From the NCBI GenBank assembly GCA_003132145.1, contig PKWU01000037.1, positions 30,325 through 94,324 on the forward strand: a stretch of DNA of 64,000 bases, in the 5' to 3' direction. The position numbers and the translations under genes are program-made. Positions within the stretch are counted from its first letter, which is position 1. Each line of letters opens with the position of its first letter. Origin of the DNA: Granulicella sp. (GTDB lineage Bacteria; Acidobacteriota; Terriglobia; Terriglobales; Acidobacteriaceae). This document shows positions 1 through 7,307 of this stretch, one piece after another. The notes below the pieces were generated by a model. That model made no database searches. It was not told the origin of the DNA and was given only the letters and a program-made list of their open reading frames with translations.

Positions 1-24
1 AGTGAAGGACCCCTGTATTTGCTT

Positions 25-52
25 TTGTTCCCTGACCCCTGTTCCCTGCTCC
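25..52. repeat. Heptamer tandem repeat (4 units)
   Basis: Four consecutive 7-bp units, ttgttcc-ctgaccc-ctgttcc-ctgctcc, end one base before the ATG at 54. The same heptamers recur inside murI (12461-12502). The array occupies the place where a ribosome binding site would be expected for the following small gene. Confidence 0.75.
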
Positions 53-53
53 T

Positions 54-278
54 ATGCAACCAGACACCCGCCAACTCTTCCGCATCGGCCTCGGCCTCTT
101 CCTTTCGGGAGCGATTGCCGCCGTGCTTGCGCTCACCGTCTGCGGCGGGATGGGCCACCAGGGTCCGCGCACCAACTCCGGCTGGCTGGCCCTGATGGTC
201 GCCATGGCCTGCCTGCCACTCGGCACGCTCACCCTCGCACTCGCCCTCGCCAAGCTCGCCGGCCGCCGCAAACGCTAG
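54..278 (+). CDS. Small two-helix membrane protein, unknown function
   Basis: Encodes 74 residues. There are two hydrophobic segments, at about 10-30 and 44-66, separated by a short polar loop, and the protein ends in a basic tail (GRRKR) that would be cytoplasmic by the positive-inside rule. I recognise no family. It overlaps the convergent gene at 275-694 by four bases at the stop codons. No Shine-Dalgarno sequence is visible: a heptamer array lies directly upstream, so either translation is leaderless-like or the gene is weakly expressed. The reading is supported by membrane-protein composition only. Confidence 0.5.
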   Translation: MQPDTRQLFRIGLGLFLSGAIAAVLALTVCGGMGHQGPRTNSGWLALMVAMACLPLGTLTLALALAKLAGRRKR

Positions 279-694
279 TCGTCGCTATCCTCCCACAGTG
301 CTCCACAGGCGTCACAGGACCATGTGTCGCCATGAGCCGGCTGCGGGACGCCAGAGAGCAGAGAAGCGGCGCTAACTCGTCTAGAACTGCATGCGGGACA
401 GCGGGGCTGTTCAAAGCTCTTGCCCACATCGAACGCAATTGAATCGGGAACAGACTGTGCCAGTACCTCACTCGCGCTCTGCTCGTCCATCTCTTCCACC
501 TGTAACCGGATGCCTCCCAGCGGGCTTCGGATCAGTCGCGCAACCGTTACATCGCACAGGATCGCATGTATCCCAACAGACTCCAACACGGACAACGCGA
601 CAGTTGCCTCAGCGAGGTCGTTGTAGACGCCAACCGTAACTAGGCCGGGACCACTGGAAGAATTAGCGCCGAACTCTGGATGCATCGACTCCAT
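275..694 (-). CDS. DUF2007-like putative signal-transducing protein with C-terminal zinc ribbon
   Basis: 139 residues. Residues ~18-80 match the small DUF2007 alpha/beta fold (a VTVGVYNDLAEA start, then alternating short strands and helices), usually annotated as a putative signal-transducing protein with no defined reaction. The C-terminus carries two CxxC pairs (CPACSS near residue 98 and CDACG near 127), arranged like a zinc ribbon. No membrane segment is seen, so it should be cytosolic. The gene is convergent with the small membrane protein upstream and divergent from ssb. Partner and ligand are unknown. Confidence 0.65.
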   Translation of the reverse strand: MESMHPEFGANSSSGPGLVTVGVYNDLAEATVALSVLESVGIHAILCDVTVARLIRSPLGGIRLQVEEMDEQSASEVLAQSVPDSIAFDVGKSFEQPRCPACSSRRVSAASLLSGVPQPAHGDTWSCDACGALWEDSDD

Positions 695-804
695 GGCCCA
701 AGATGGTAGCAGAAGTCCGCTTCATTCCAAATTTCCCGCCTGCCCGGTTCGCCGATCTGCTATTCTCATCCTTCGCAGACACAGCACCACTGGAGCGTAG
801 ACAA

Positions 805-1275
805 ATGGCAAAAGGCGTCAACAAAGTATTTCTCCTCGGCAACGTAGGCAAAGACCCCGAAATGAAGTCCACCGCAGGCGGTATGACCATCGCCAACTTC
901 ACTCTCGCCACCGCCGACCGTATTAAAGGTGCGGACGGCCAGTACACCGATCGCACCGAGTGGCACAACCTGGTGGCCTTCCAGCGTACCGCGGAGATCG
1001 TCCGCGACTACGTCAAGAAGGGCACCCAGCTCTTCATCGAGGGCAAGATCCAGTCGCGCTCGTGGGACGACAAGGAGACCGGTCAAAAGCGCTACAAGAC
1101 CGAGATCCTGGTCAATGAGCTTTCGCTGCTCGGAAAGCCCGGCGGCGGCAGCGGCGAAGGCGGCGGCAGCCATGCCAAGTCCAACACCGCTCCCTACACG
1201 GCCACAGGTGCCGCGCCCGCCGCAGCGCCCGACTACGCCGACCAGGGCATCACCGACGACGACATTCCCTTCTAG
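805..1275 (+). CDS. ssb: Single-stranded DNA-binding protein SSB
   Basis: 156 residues. Residues 3-110 form the OB-fold of bacterial SSB (VNKVFLLGNVGKDPE, then TEWHNLVAF and FIEGKIQSRSW). A Gly/Ala/Pro-rich linker follows, then the acidic tail DDDIPF, which is the conserved docking peptide for replication and repair proteins. SSB coats ssDNA as a tetramer during replication, recombination and repair. I chose the ATG at 805 because the protein then begins MAKGVNKV like other SSBs and a GGAG lies at 792-795; an in-frame start at 703 would add 34 residues unlike the family. The gene stands alone, not beside rpsF/rpsR. Confidence 0.96.
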   Translation: MAKGVNKVFLLGNVGKDPEMKSTAGGMTIANFTLATADRIKGADGQYTDRTEWHNLVAFQRTAEIVRDYVKKGTQLFIEGKIQSRSWDDKETGQKRYKTEILVNELSLLGKPGGGSGEGGGSHAKSNTAPYTATGAAPAAAPDYADQGITDDDIPF

Positions 1276-1373
1276 CCTGGTTGCAGCGGAAGATCACAGG
1301 TGCCCCATCCTTCGCAGTCGTATCGCGATGGGTGGGATTCTCGCTCTCTCGCTGGAACCGCTACACTAGACCC

Positions 1374-1718
1374 ATGATCGACGAAGCCACCTTCCGCAGC
1401 GAATCCGACCACGCCCTCGAGTCCCTCAAGCAGGCCGTCATCGCCGCCGAGGACGCATCCGGCAGCTTCGAGTTCGACGACAACAATGGCGCGAGCAACA
1501 TCCTCTTCGAGGACGGATCGAGCAAGTTCGTCGTCACGCCCAACACGCCCGTCCGCCAGATCTGGATCTCCGCGCTCTCCACCAGCTTCAAGCTGGATTG
1601 GGACGAGGCCGCGGACGCGTTCGTGCTGGCGAAGACCGGCGAGCCGCTGATCCGGCTCATCGAGCGCCTGCTGCGTGAGCACCTCGGCGACGCGTCGATC
1701 ACGCTGGAACCGGTATAG
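1374..1718 (+). CDS. cyaY: Frataxin/CyaY family iron-binding protein
   Basis: 114 residues, the usual CyaY length. An acidic first helix (EATFRSESDHALESLKQAV...EDAS) is followed by strands with the frataxin signature TPVRQIWISA and FKLDWDE, then a C-terminal helix with LIRLIERLLREHLG. Frataxins bind iron on the acidic ridge and modulate cysteine desulfurase in Fe-S cluster assembly. No isc or suf genes lie nearby. The start at 1374 gives a family-like N-terminus (MIDEATF). Assignment is from recognised motifs; activator versus inhibitor behaviour cannot be read from sequence. Confidence 0.88.
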   Translation: MIDEATFRSESDHALESLKQAVIAAEDASGSFEFDDNNGASNILFEDGSSKFVVTPNTPVRQIWISALSTSFKLDWDEAADAFVLAKTGEPLIRLIERLLREHLGDASITLEPV

Positions 1719-1789
1719 ACTGCTCTCAATCGCAGCATCCTGAAATTCAGCGCCATGAGCGCGCAAAACGGGGAGGGACTATTACGCCA

Positions 1790-2584
1790 ATGCAGCAGAC
1801 GCTCTCCGTCGCCATCATCACAAAAAACGAGGAGGCGAACCTCGCGCGCACCCTGGCCAGCGTGCAGTTCGTCGGCCAGATCGTGGTGCTGGACTCCGGC
1901 TCGACCGACCGCACCATCGAGATCGCGCGCGCCGCGAACGCCACGGTCTACGAGGAGCCATGGGCGGGATTTGCCGCGGCCAAGAACTCCGCCATCGCAA
2001 AATGTACCGGCGCATGGGTCCTCTCGCTCGACGCCGACGAGGAGCTGACCCCGGAGTTGCAGACCGAGATTCATGCGCTGCTGTCTTCGGACCCACCTGC
2101 CGACGCGTACTTCATCCGCCGCCGCAACCTCTTCCTCGGGCGCTGGATCAGGCACGGCGGGTTCTACCCGGACCCCAAGCTGCGCCTCTTCCGCCGCGCC
2201 TCCGCCAGCTTCACCACTCCGCCGCAATTTGAGGATCGCCCCGTCCACGAGACCATCGCATTCGAGGGCAAGGCCGCCACGCTCGACCACGACCTCATCC
2301 ACCACGCCTACCCGACGCTGGAAAACTACATCGAGCACATGGACCGATACAGCACGCTGGGCAGCGAACTGCTGGTCGCCTCCGGCAAGGTCAGTCGCTC
2401 GTGGCCCGCGTTCGTCTGCAATGTTGTGACGATTCCGAAGCTTTCATTTCTGTGGAACTACGTCTTCCGCCTCGGATTTCTGGATGGCCGCGAGGGCCTG
2501 CTGCTGCACCTCTACCAGGCCGCGTACACCAGTTGGAAGTACGCCAAGGCGTGGCAGGCCGCGCGCACTTCGCGCGAGTCCTGA
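1790..2584 (+). CDS. Family 2 glycosyltransferase, WaaE/KdtX-like
   Basis: 264 residues. The N-terminal GT-A domain begins SVAIITKNEEANL, contains VVLDSGSTDRT (nucleotide binding, 33-42) and the metal-binding DAD at 81-83, as in the LPS core glycosyltransferases WaaE/KdtX that move a hexose from UDP-sugar. The C-terminal third has amphipathic and hydrophobic stretches (FVCNVVTIPKLSFLWNYVFRLGF) that would bind the inner membrane surface. A GGAGG lies about 13 bases before the ATG. No other LPS gene is adjacent, so the exact acceptor sugar is unknown. Confidence 0.85.
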   Translation: MQQTLSVAIITKNEEANLARTLASVQFVGQIVVLDSGSTDRTIEIARAANATVYEEPWAGFAAAKNSAIAKCTGAWVLSLDADEELTPELQTEIHALLSSDPPADAYFIRRRNLFLGRWIRHGGFYPDPKLRLFRRASASFTTPPQFEDRPVHETIAFEGKAATLDHDLIHHAYPTLENYIEHMDRYSTLGSELLVASGKVSRSWPAFVCNVVTIPKLSFLWNYVFRLGFLDGREGLLLHLYQAAYTSWKYAKAWQAARTSRES

Positions 2585-2628
2585 ATCCGCGATCCTCTAA
2601 CGGGTCGATGACGCGCTGACCGGCTGAC

Positions 2629-3372
2629 TTACCATGGCAGCGCGTCTTCCAGGTGGAAGTAGCCGCCGGTCGGGCCGTCGTCGGCGAGCGTGGCCAGACG
2701 CACGCTGGTCTTTGCGCCGTCGACGATCTTCATCGGCGCGCCCTCGCCGCCCAACTCCGTCTTCACCCAGCCGGGATGCGCCGAGTTGACCTTGATCTTT
2801 GTGTCTTTCAGCGCATGGGCCAGGTGGATGGTGTACGCGTTCAGCGCGGTCTTCGATGCGTCGTAGGCAAACATCTTCGCGCCGTAGATGGGCGAGCCGG
2901 GGGTTGCATGCAGCGTGAGCGAGCCCAGAATGCTTGACAGGTTCACGATCCGTCCCGCCGCGCTCTTGCGCAGCAGCGGCAGCAGCGCGCCGGTCAGCGC
3001 GATGACCGCGAAGAAGTTGGTCTCGAAGATCTTGCGCAACGTCTCCTCCGAGGTGGTCAGCGTGCTGTTCGAGCTCATGTCTTCGGTTGCGATTCCGGCG
3101 TTATTGACCAGAATGTCGAGCCGCCCGAAGTCGCGCCCGATCGCCTCCGCCGCGGCTTTTCGATCGCCGTCATCGACCACGTCCAGCTTCAGCGCGCGCG
3201 CGTCGATGCTTTCCCGCTTCAACTCCGCCGCGGCCGCCTCGCCGCGCTTCAAGTCGCGCGCGCCAACCAGCACCGTGATACCCAGCGCGCCCAACTGCCG
3301 CGCCGTCTCAAACCCGATCCCCTTGTTCGCGCCGGTAATCAGCGCAACCTTCGCCACAGTCGCTTCGCTCAT
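2629..3372 (-). CDS. Short-chain dehydrogenase/reductase (carbonyl-reductase-like)
   Basis: 247 residues. Shows the classical SDR features: a TGANKGIG cofactor loop at 13-20, LVNNAGIATED near residue 90, a Ser in NLSSILGS and the catalytic YDASK. After the active site the sequence ends HPGWVKTELGG..., as in carbonyl-reductase-like SDRs using NADPH. I chose ATG 3372 rather than an in-frame ATG at 3393, since an AGGGAG motif then sits at normal spacing. The substrate is not predictable. It runs in the same direction as the thioesterase gene upstream (3431-3886), which is 58 bases away. Confidence 0.88.
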   Translation of the reverse strand: MSEATVAKVALITGANKGIGFETARQLGALGITVLVGARDLKRGEAAAAELKRESIDARALKLDVVDDGDRKAAAEAIGRDFGRLDILVNNAGIATEDMSSNSTLTTSEETLRKIFETNFFAVIALTGALLPLLRKSAAGRIVNLSSILGSLTLHATPGSPIYGAKMFAYDASKTALNAYTIHLAHALKDTKIKVNSAHPGWVKTELGGEGAPMKIVDGAKTSVRLATLADDGPTGGYFHLEDALPW

Positions 3373-3430
3373 CGAATCTCGTCTCCCTGCCATCTGAAGT
3401 TTCAGGCCTATAAATGAGATGCTTCAGCGG

Positions 3431-3886
3431 CTAATCGGATGCCGCCGCGCCATGGGATGCAGCGGCGCTCAGAAGCGCCGCAACCTTCTTCGGCATGGGA
3501 CGCCGCTTCATGTCGCGGCCAACCACCACATGCACGGTCTCGCCCTCGCACAGCAGAAGCCCGTCCGCGGCGCGCAGGACGCGGTAACTGAAGCGCACCA
3601 CCGGGCCGCGCACGCCGGTCACCGTGGTCTCGACGATCAGTTCCTCGTCGTATCGCGCGGGTGCCTTGTAGCGCGCCGTGGCCTCCACCACGGCCATAAG
3701 GCAGCCATCTTCTATCTCCATCTGCCTGTAGTCGAGGCCGCGCTGGCGCATCAACTCCGCGCGGCCCACCTCGAACCACACCAGGTAGTTCGCGTAGTAG
3801 ACCACGCCCATCTGGTCGGTCTCCGCATAGCGCACGCGTAAGCGCGTCTCGCCCACAACCCTCCGCACAGCACCGTCTTTGCTCAT
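3431..3886 (-). CDS. YbgC-like acyl-CoA thioesterase (4HBT hotdog fold)
   Basis: 151 residues. The hotdog-fold thioesterase signature is clear: RYAETDQMGVVYYANYLVWFE, with the catalytic-type Asp at residue 24 and the conserved GVVYYANY helix. The family hydrolyses acyl-CoA thioesters; in proteobacteria YbgC belongs to the Tol-Pal operon, but no tol genes are here. The last ~20 residues are Ala/Ser-rich and likely disordered. It may be cotranscribed with the SDR downstream. Confidence 0.88.
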   Translation of the reverse strand: MSKDGAVRRVVGETRLRVRYAETDQMGVVYYANYLVWFEVGRAELMRQRGLDYRQMEIEDGCLMAVVEATARYKAPARYDEELIVETTVTGVRGPVVRFSYRVLRAADGLLLCEGETVHVVVGRDMKRRPMPKKVAALLSAAASHGAAASD

Positions 3887-3976
3887 GCCTCCAGTCTACC
3901 GAAAGCGCGCCGCGCAGCCGTAGGGAGAAGCCCCTTCAACGAATCCGTGTCGCGTTGCGTTAGCATCTTATGCAAG

Positions 3977-4612
3977 ATGCATATCATTCAACCCACGGAC
4001 GCGCTGCTGGTCATCGACCTGCAGAACGACTTCTGCCCCGGCGGCGCGCTGGCCATCGCAGGCGGCGACGAGATCGTTCCCCTCGTCAACGCGCTGGCGC
4101 GGGCCTTCCCCCACGTCCTTCTCACGCAGGATTGGCATCCGGCTGGGCACATCTCGTTTGCCAGCGCGCACCCCGGCGCGAAGCCGTATCAGACCATCAC
4201 CACGCCCTACGGCACGCAAACGCTCTGGCCCGACCACTGCGTGCAGAACACGCGCGGCGCGAAGTTCCATCCCGCGCTCGATATTCCCCACGCCGAGCTG
4301 GTTCTGCGCAAAGGCTTTCGCGCCAACATCGACTCCTACTCCGCATTTCTGGAGAACGACCACTTCACTCCCACCGGCCTGGCCGGCTATCTGCGCGAGC
4401 GCGGGCTGACGCGGCTCTTCCTCTGCGGACTGGCCTACGACTTCTGCGTCCGCTTCTCCGCCGTCGACGGCACCGCGCTCGACTTCGAGTGCCTTGTCAT
4501 TGAAGACGCCACCCGCGCGGTCAAGCTGCCCGGCAGCATCGACGCCACCCGCCGGGCCTTCGCTGAAGCGGGGATTCAGCGCATCCAGTCGGAAGAGATC
4601 CTGGGCGGCTAG
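3977..4612 (+). CDS. pncA: Nicotinamidase
   Basis: 211 residues of the isochorismatase-like fold. The catalytic triad is visible: Asp14 in VIDLQNDFCPGG, Lys112 in LRKGF, and Cys157 in AYDFCV. The metal ligands Asp52, His54 and His58 are in TQDWHPAGH. The enzyme hydrolyses nicotinamide to nicotinate and ammonia in the cytosol for NAD salvage. The ATG at 3977 gives the family N-terminus; an ATG seven bases earlier is out of frame. No pncB or nadE is in the window. Length and all key residues are standard, so confidence is high. Confidence 0.95.
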   Translation: MHIIQPTDALLVIDLQNDFCPGGALAIAGGDEIVPLVNALARAFPHVLLTQDWHPAGHISFASAHPGAKPYQTITTPYGTQTLWPDHCVQNTRGAKFHPALDIPHAELVLRKGFRANIDSYSAFLENDHFTPTGLAGYLRERGLTRLFLCGLAYDFCVRFSAVDGTALDFECLVIEDATRAVKLPGSIDATRRAFAEAGIQRIQSEEILGG

Positions 4613-4814
4613 CAACACGCCGCAGAGTTCCGAACCCTGTCCACTGTTAACTCCCGTGGTTCCACTTTGGCTTTCTTCCGGTTTTCATCGGGAATCTTCG
4701 GCAATACCTCTTGACTCCGGCGATACCCGGTGTCACTCTAGGTGCATCGCAAACCTCCGTTATCGGACGTGAGCGCCGCGGTCCTTGCTCTGGGCCCGCC
4801 CGCAACTACAACTT

Positions 4815-5351
4815 ATGGCAACCATGATGGCGTCCGTCGAACAACGGGAGGTACTCCGTTGCGACTTTTGCAGTCTGGTGCAATTCCGCACAGCCAACTC
4901 GCTCTGCCGGCGCTGCCACAAGTGCCTTGAGGTGGAGTTGCCCGTCGCCGAACCGGCGCCGCTCACGCTCGTCCCTCCGCAAACCGAGAAGAAGGATGGC
5001 ACCATACAGGTTGCCACCGCGGTGCGCGACCTGCGCCATGTGCGCAACCTTTCGCAGCGCCAACTGGCGGCGAGGATGGGAGTGCCGCGCACCTACATCT
5101 CGAAGATCGAGAACGGCAAGGCGATGCCCACGCTGGGCTCGCTCGACCGCCTGGCGCGCGCCCTCAAGGTGGACATCAGTGCCCTGCTGCGCGACGCCAA
5201 CATGCGCCACTCCGACGAGACCGCCGTACTCACCGCCGACCCGTTCCTGGCCGAGATCGCCGCCTACACCTCGCAGCTCACCGAGCTGCAGCGCTCCATC
5301 TTCCTCAACCACGTCCGCGAACTGGCCGCAGGCCGTCGCCGCACCGCCTGA
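4815..5351 (+). CDS. XRE-family transcriptional regulator with N-terminal zinc-finger-like module
   Basis: 178 residues from this start. Residues ~12-35 hold CDFC...CRRCHKC, two CxxC-type pairs that suggest a small zinc finger. Residues ~65-125 form a Cro/CI helix-turn-helix (RQLAARMGVPRTYISKIENGKAMP, LARALKV). The C-terminal ~45 residues are helical and could dimerise. A zinc module ahead of an XRE domain is uncommon. Start choice is uncertain (4785, 4815 and 4824 are all in frame, with no good ribosome binding site). It stands just upstream of uppS on the same strand but with a ~107-bp gap. Target genes are unknown. Confidence 0.8.
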   Translation: MATMMASVEQREVLRCDFCSLVQFRTANSLCRRCHKCLEVELPVAEPAPLTLVPPQTEKKDGTIQVATAVRDLRHVRNLSQRQLAARMGVPRTYISKIENGKAMPTLGSLDRLARALKVDISALLRDANMRHSDETAVLTADPFLAEIAAYTSQLTELQRSIFLNHVRELAAGRRRTA

Positions 5352-5458
5352 AGGCCACGCAGCGAGACTTACAGAGTGCCAGGACAACGCCTCCCCGTAA
5401 TTCATTGCACGGGCCGAAGGGGGTATGCTAGTTTCATACCCTGCGAGGTCGCTTTCGC

Positions 5459-6400
5459 TTGCGCGCACACACATCCAGGCCGGTCTTTGAACCCTGCTCC
5501 CGCCTCCACGAGCTCTCGGCGGAGGAGGCTGCGATTTACCGCCAGCTCGACCCGGCAAAGATTCCGCAGCACGTTGCCATCATCATGGACGGCAACGGCC
5601 GCTGGGCAGGTAAGCGCGCACTGAAGCGCTTCCTCGGCCACCAGCAGGGCGCCGAGAGCGTGCACTTCGTCATGGAGACGGCCTCGCGCATCAACCTTCC
5701 CTTCATCACGCTCTATGCCTTCTCGCTGGAGAACAACCTGCGCCGGCCGAAGTCCGAGGTCAACTTCCTGATGAAGCTGCTCAGAAGCTACCTGGTGGGC
5801 AACGTCCAGCGCATGAACGACAACAATGTGCGCATGACCTACATCGGGCGCATCCACGAGCTGCCCTCTGAAGTCCAGGAGACGATGCAGTGGGCGACCG
5901 AATCCACCGCCAGGAACACCGGCACCACGCTCACCCTCGCGCTCAACTACGGCTCGCGCTCGGAGATCGTCGATGCGGCGCGCTCGATCCTCAGTGACCT
6001 GATCGCCGAGGCGCACCAGCGCGGCTGCTCGCTGGAAGACCTGCTGCAGGTCGACGGCATCGAAGCGCGGCTGGATGAGCACCACATCACGGATGCGCTC
6101 TACACCCGACTGACGCCCGATCCCGACCTGGTGATCCGCACCTCGGGCGAACAGCGCATCTCGAACTTCCTGCTATGGCAGATCGCCTACTCGGAGATCT
6201 TCATCACCGACCGCCTTTGGCCGGACTTCCGCGGCATTCACCTGCTGGAGGCAATCCAGAACTACCAGCATCGCGAGCGCCGCTTCGGGGGCCTGGGCGA
6301 GAGCTTCACCGACGAAGACCTGGACGCGCTGGAGCCCGCCACCGAGGTCGCCGAAGAGATCGTCACCAAGCTCACTCCCAAGCAACTCGCGCCTCGCTGA
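5459..6400 (+). CDS. uppS: Isoprenyl (undecaprenyl) diphosphate synthase
   Basis: 313 residues. The cis-prenyltransferase signature IIMDGNGRWA (catalytic Asp44) opens the core. The C-terminal substrate motif RTSGEQRISNFLLWQIAYSE follows, then FITDRLWPDF. UppS condenses IPP units on farnesyl-PP to make the C55 lipid carrier for peptidoglycan and O-antigen. The protein is longer than the usual ~250 residues, with ~35 extra at the N-terminus and an acidic tail. The only in-frame upstream start I see is TTG at 5459, with a weak GAGG 11 bases before it; a later non-standard start is possible. Confidence 0.92.
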   Translation: MRAHTSRPVFEPCSRLHELSAEEAAIYRQLDPAKIPQHVAIIMDGNGRWAGKRALKRFLGHQQGAESVHFVMETASRINLPFITLYAFSLENNLRRPKSEVNFLMKLLRSYLVGNVQRMNDNNVRMTYIGRIHELPSEVQETMQWATESTARNTGTTLTLALNYGSRSEIVDAARSILSDLIAEAHQRGCSLEDLLQVDGIEARLDEHHITDALYTRLTPDPDLVIRTSGEQRISNFLLWQIAYSEIFITDRLWPDFRGIHLLEAIQNYQHRERRFGGLGESFTDEDLDALEPATEVAEEIVTKLTPKQLAPR

Positions 6401-6402
6401 GG

Positions 6403-7134
6403 CTACAACCGTCCATCGCGGCGCGCAGCATCGTAGAGCGATAGCCCAATGAGCGTTTTGCCGTCGTGGATCTTGCCCTCGGCGATCATCCGCATCGCCT
6501 GCGACAGAGGCACGCGCACGATCTCGATCTGCTCGTCCAACTCGGGCGTCGCGGTACCCTCGCGCAGGTCGCGGGCCAGGTAGATCTGCATCCACTCGCC
6601 GAGGAAGCCGGGGCTGGCGAAGTAGCGCAGAAGCATCGTCCAGCGCCGGGCGCGGAAGCCGGTCTCCTCGATCAGCTCGCGCTTGGCCGCGGCCAGCGGT
6701 GCCTCGTTGGGCTCGCGGCTGCCGGCAGGAAGTTCCAGCAGAAACTGCCCGGCGGCGTGGCGATACTGCCGCTCCAGAATTACGTCGGGATCGGCGGGAT
6801 TCGTCCGCTCATCCACCGCCATCATCACTACCGAGCCATTGTGCCGGATCACATCGCGCGTGTTGCGGTGACCGCCCGGCTCGACGAGTGTGTCGGTGAA
6901 GACGTTGAAGACCTTGCCCTTGTAGGCGAGCTTCGAGCGGATGAGCTTCGCCTTGGCGGCGCGCGGCTTCGTTGCAACAGCCTTCTTCGCGGCGGGCTTC
7001 TTTGCGGCAGGCTTCTTCGTGATGGACTTCTTCGCGGCGGGCTTGGCTGTGGATGCGGTCTTCACGGCCTTGACTGGCGCGGGCTTTGTCTTGGTAGAGA
7101 GGAACTTTTGGAATTTGTTTGAATGTGCGGCCAT
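6403..7134 (-). CDS. Nudix hydrolase (ADP-ribose pyrophosphatase-like) with Lys/Ala-rich tail
   Basis: 243 residues. The Nudix box lies at ~138-160 (AGSREPNE, then KRELIEETGF), preceded by LERQYRHAAGQFLLELPAG, which is typical of ADP-ribose pyrophosphatases (NudF type) that split ADP-ribose to AMP and ribose-5-phosphate with Mg2+. The first ~65 residues are very different: repeats of KKPAAKK type with Pro, like the C-terminal tail of histone H1 or bacterial H1-like proteins. That tail probably binds nucleic acid or is disordered. It converges with uppS, with only two bases between stop codons. Confidence 0.88.
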   Translation of the reverse strand: MAAHSNKFQKFLSTKTKPAPVKAVKTASTAKPAAKKSITKKPAAKKPAAKKAVATKPRAAKAKLIRSKLAYKGKVFNVFTDTLVEPGGHRNTRDVIRHNGSVVMMAVDERTNPADPDVILERQYRHAAGQFLLELPAGSREPNEAPLAAAKRELIEETGFRARRWTMLLRYFASPGFLGEWMQIYLARDLREGTATPELDEQIEIVRVPLSQAMRMIAEGKIHDGKTLIGLSLYDAARRDGRL

Positions 7135-7307
7135 GGGTCTACGGTATCATCCAGCATCGTGGCCGCAGAAGCTGCATCCAATCGAAGGAATCTCTCGCGC
7201 CAAGGGAGAGCCGCGCGTTTGATCCGCGCACGCCGCGCGCCGCGCCGAGTGCAGTCAAGCTAACATGGAAGCTGGCCCAGGGATGTGTCCCGCGGTTTGA
7301 GGAATTG

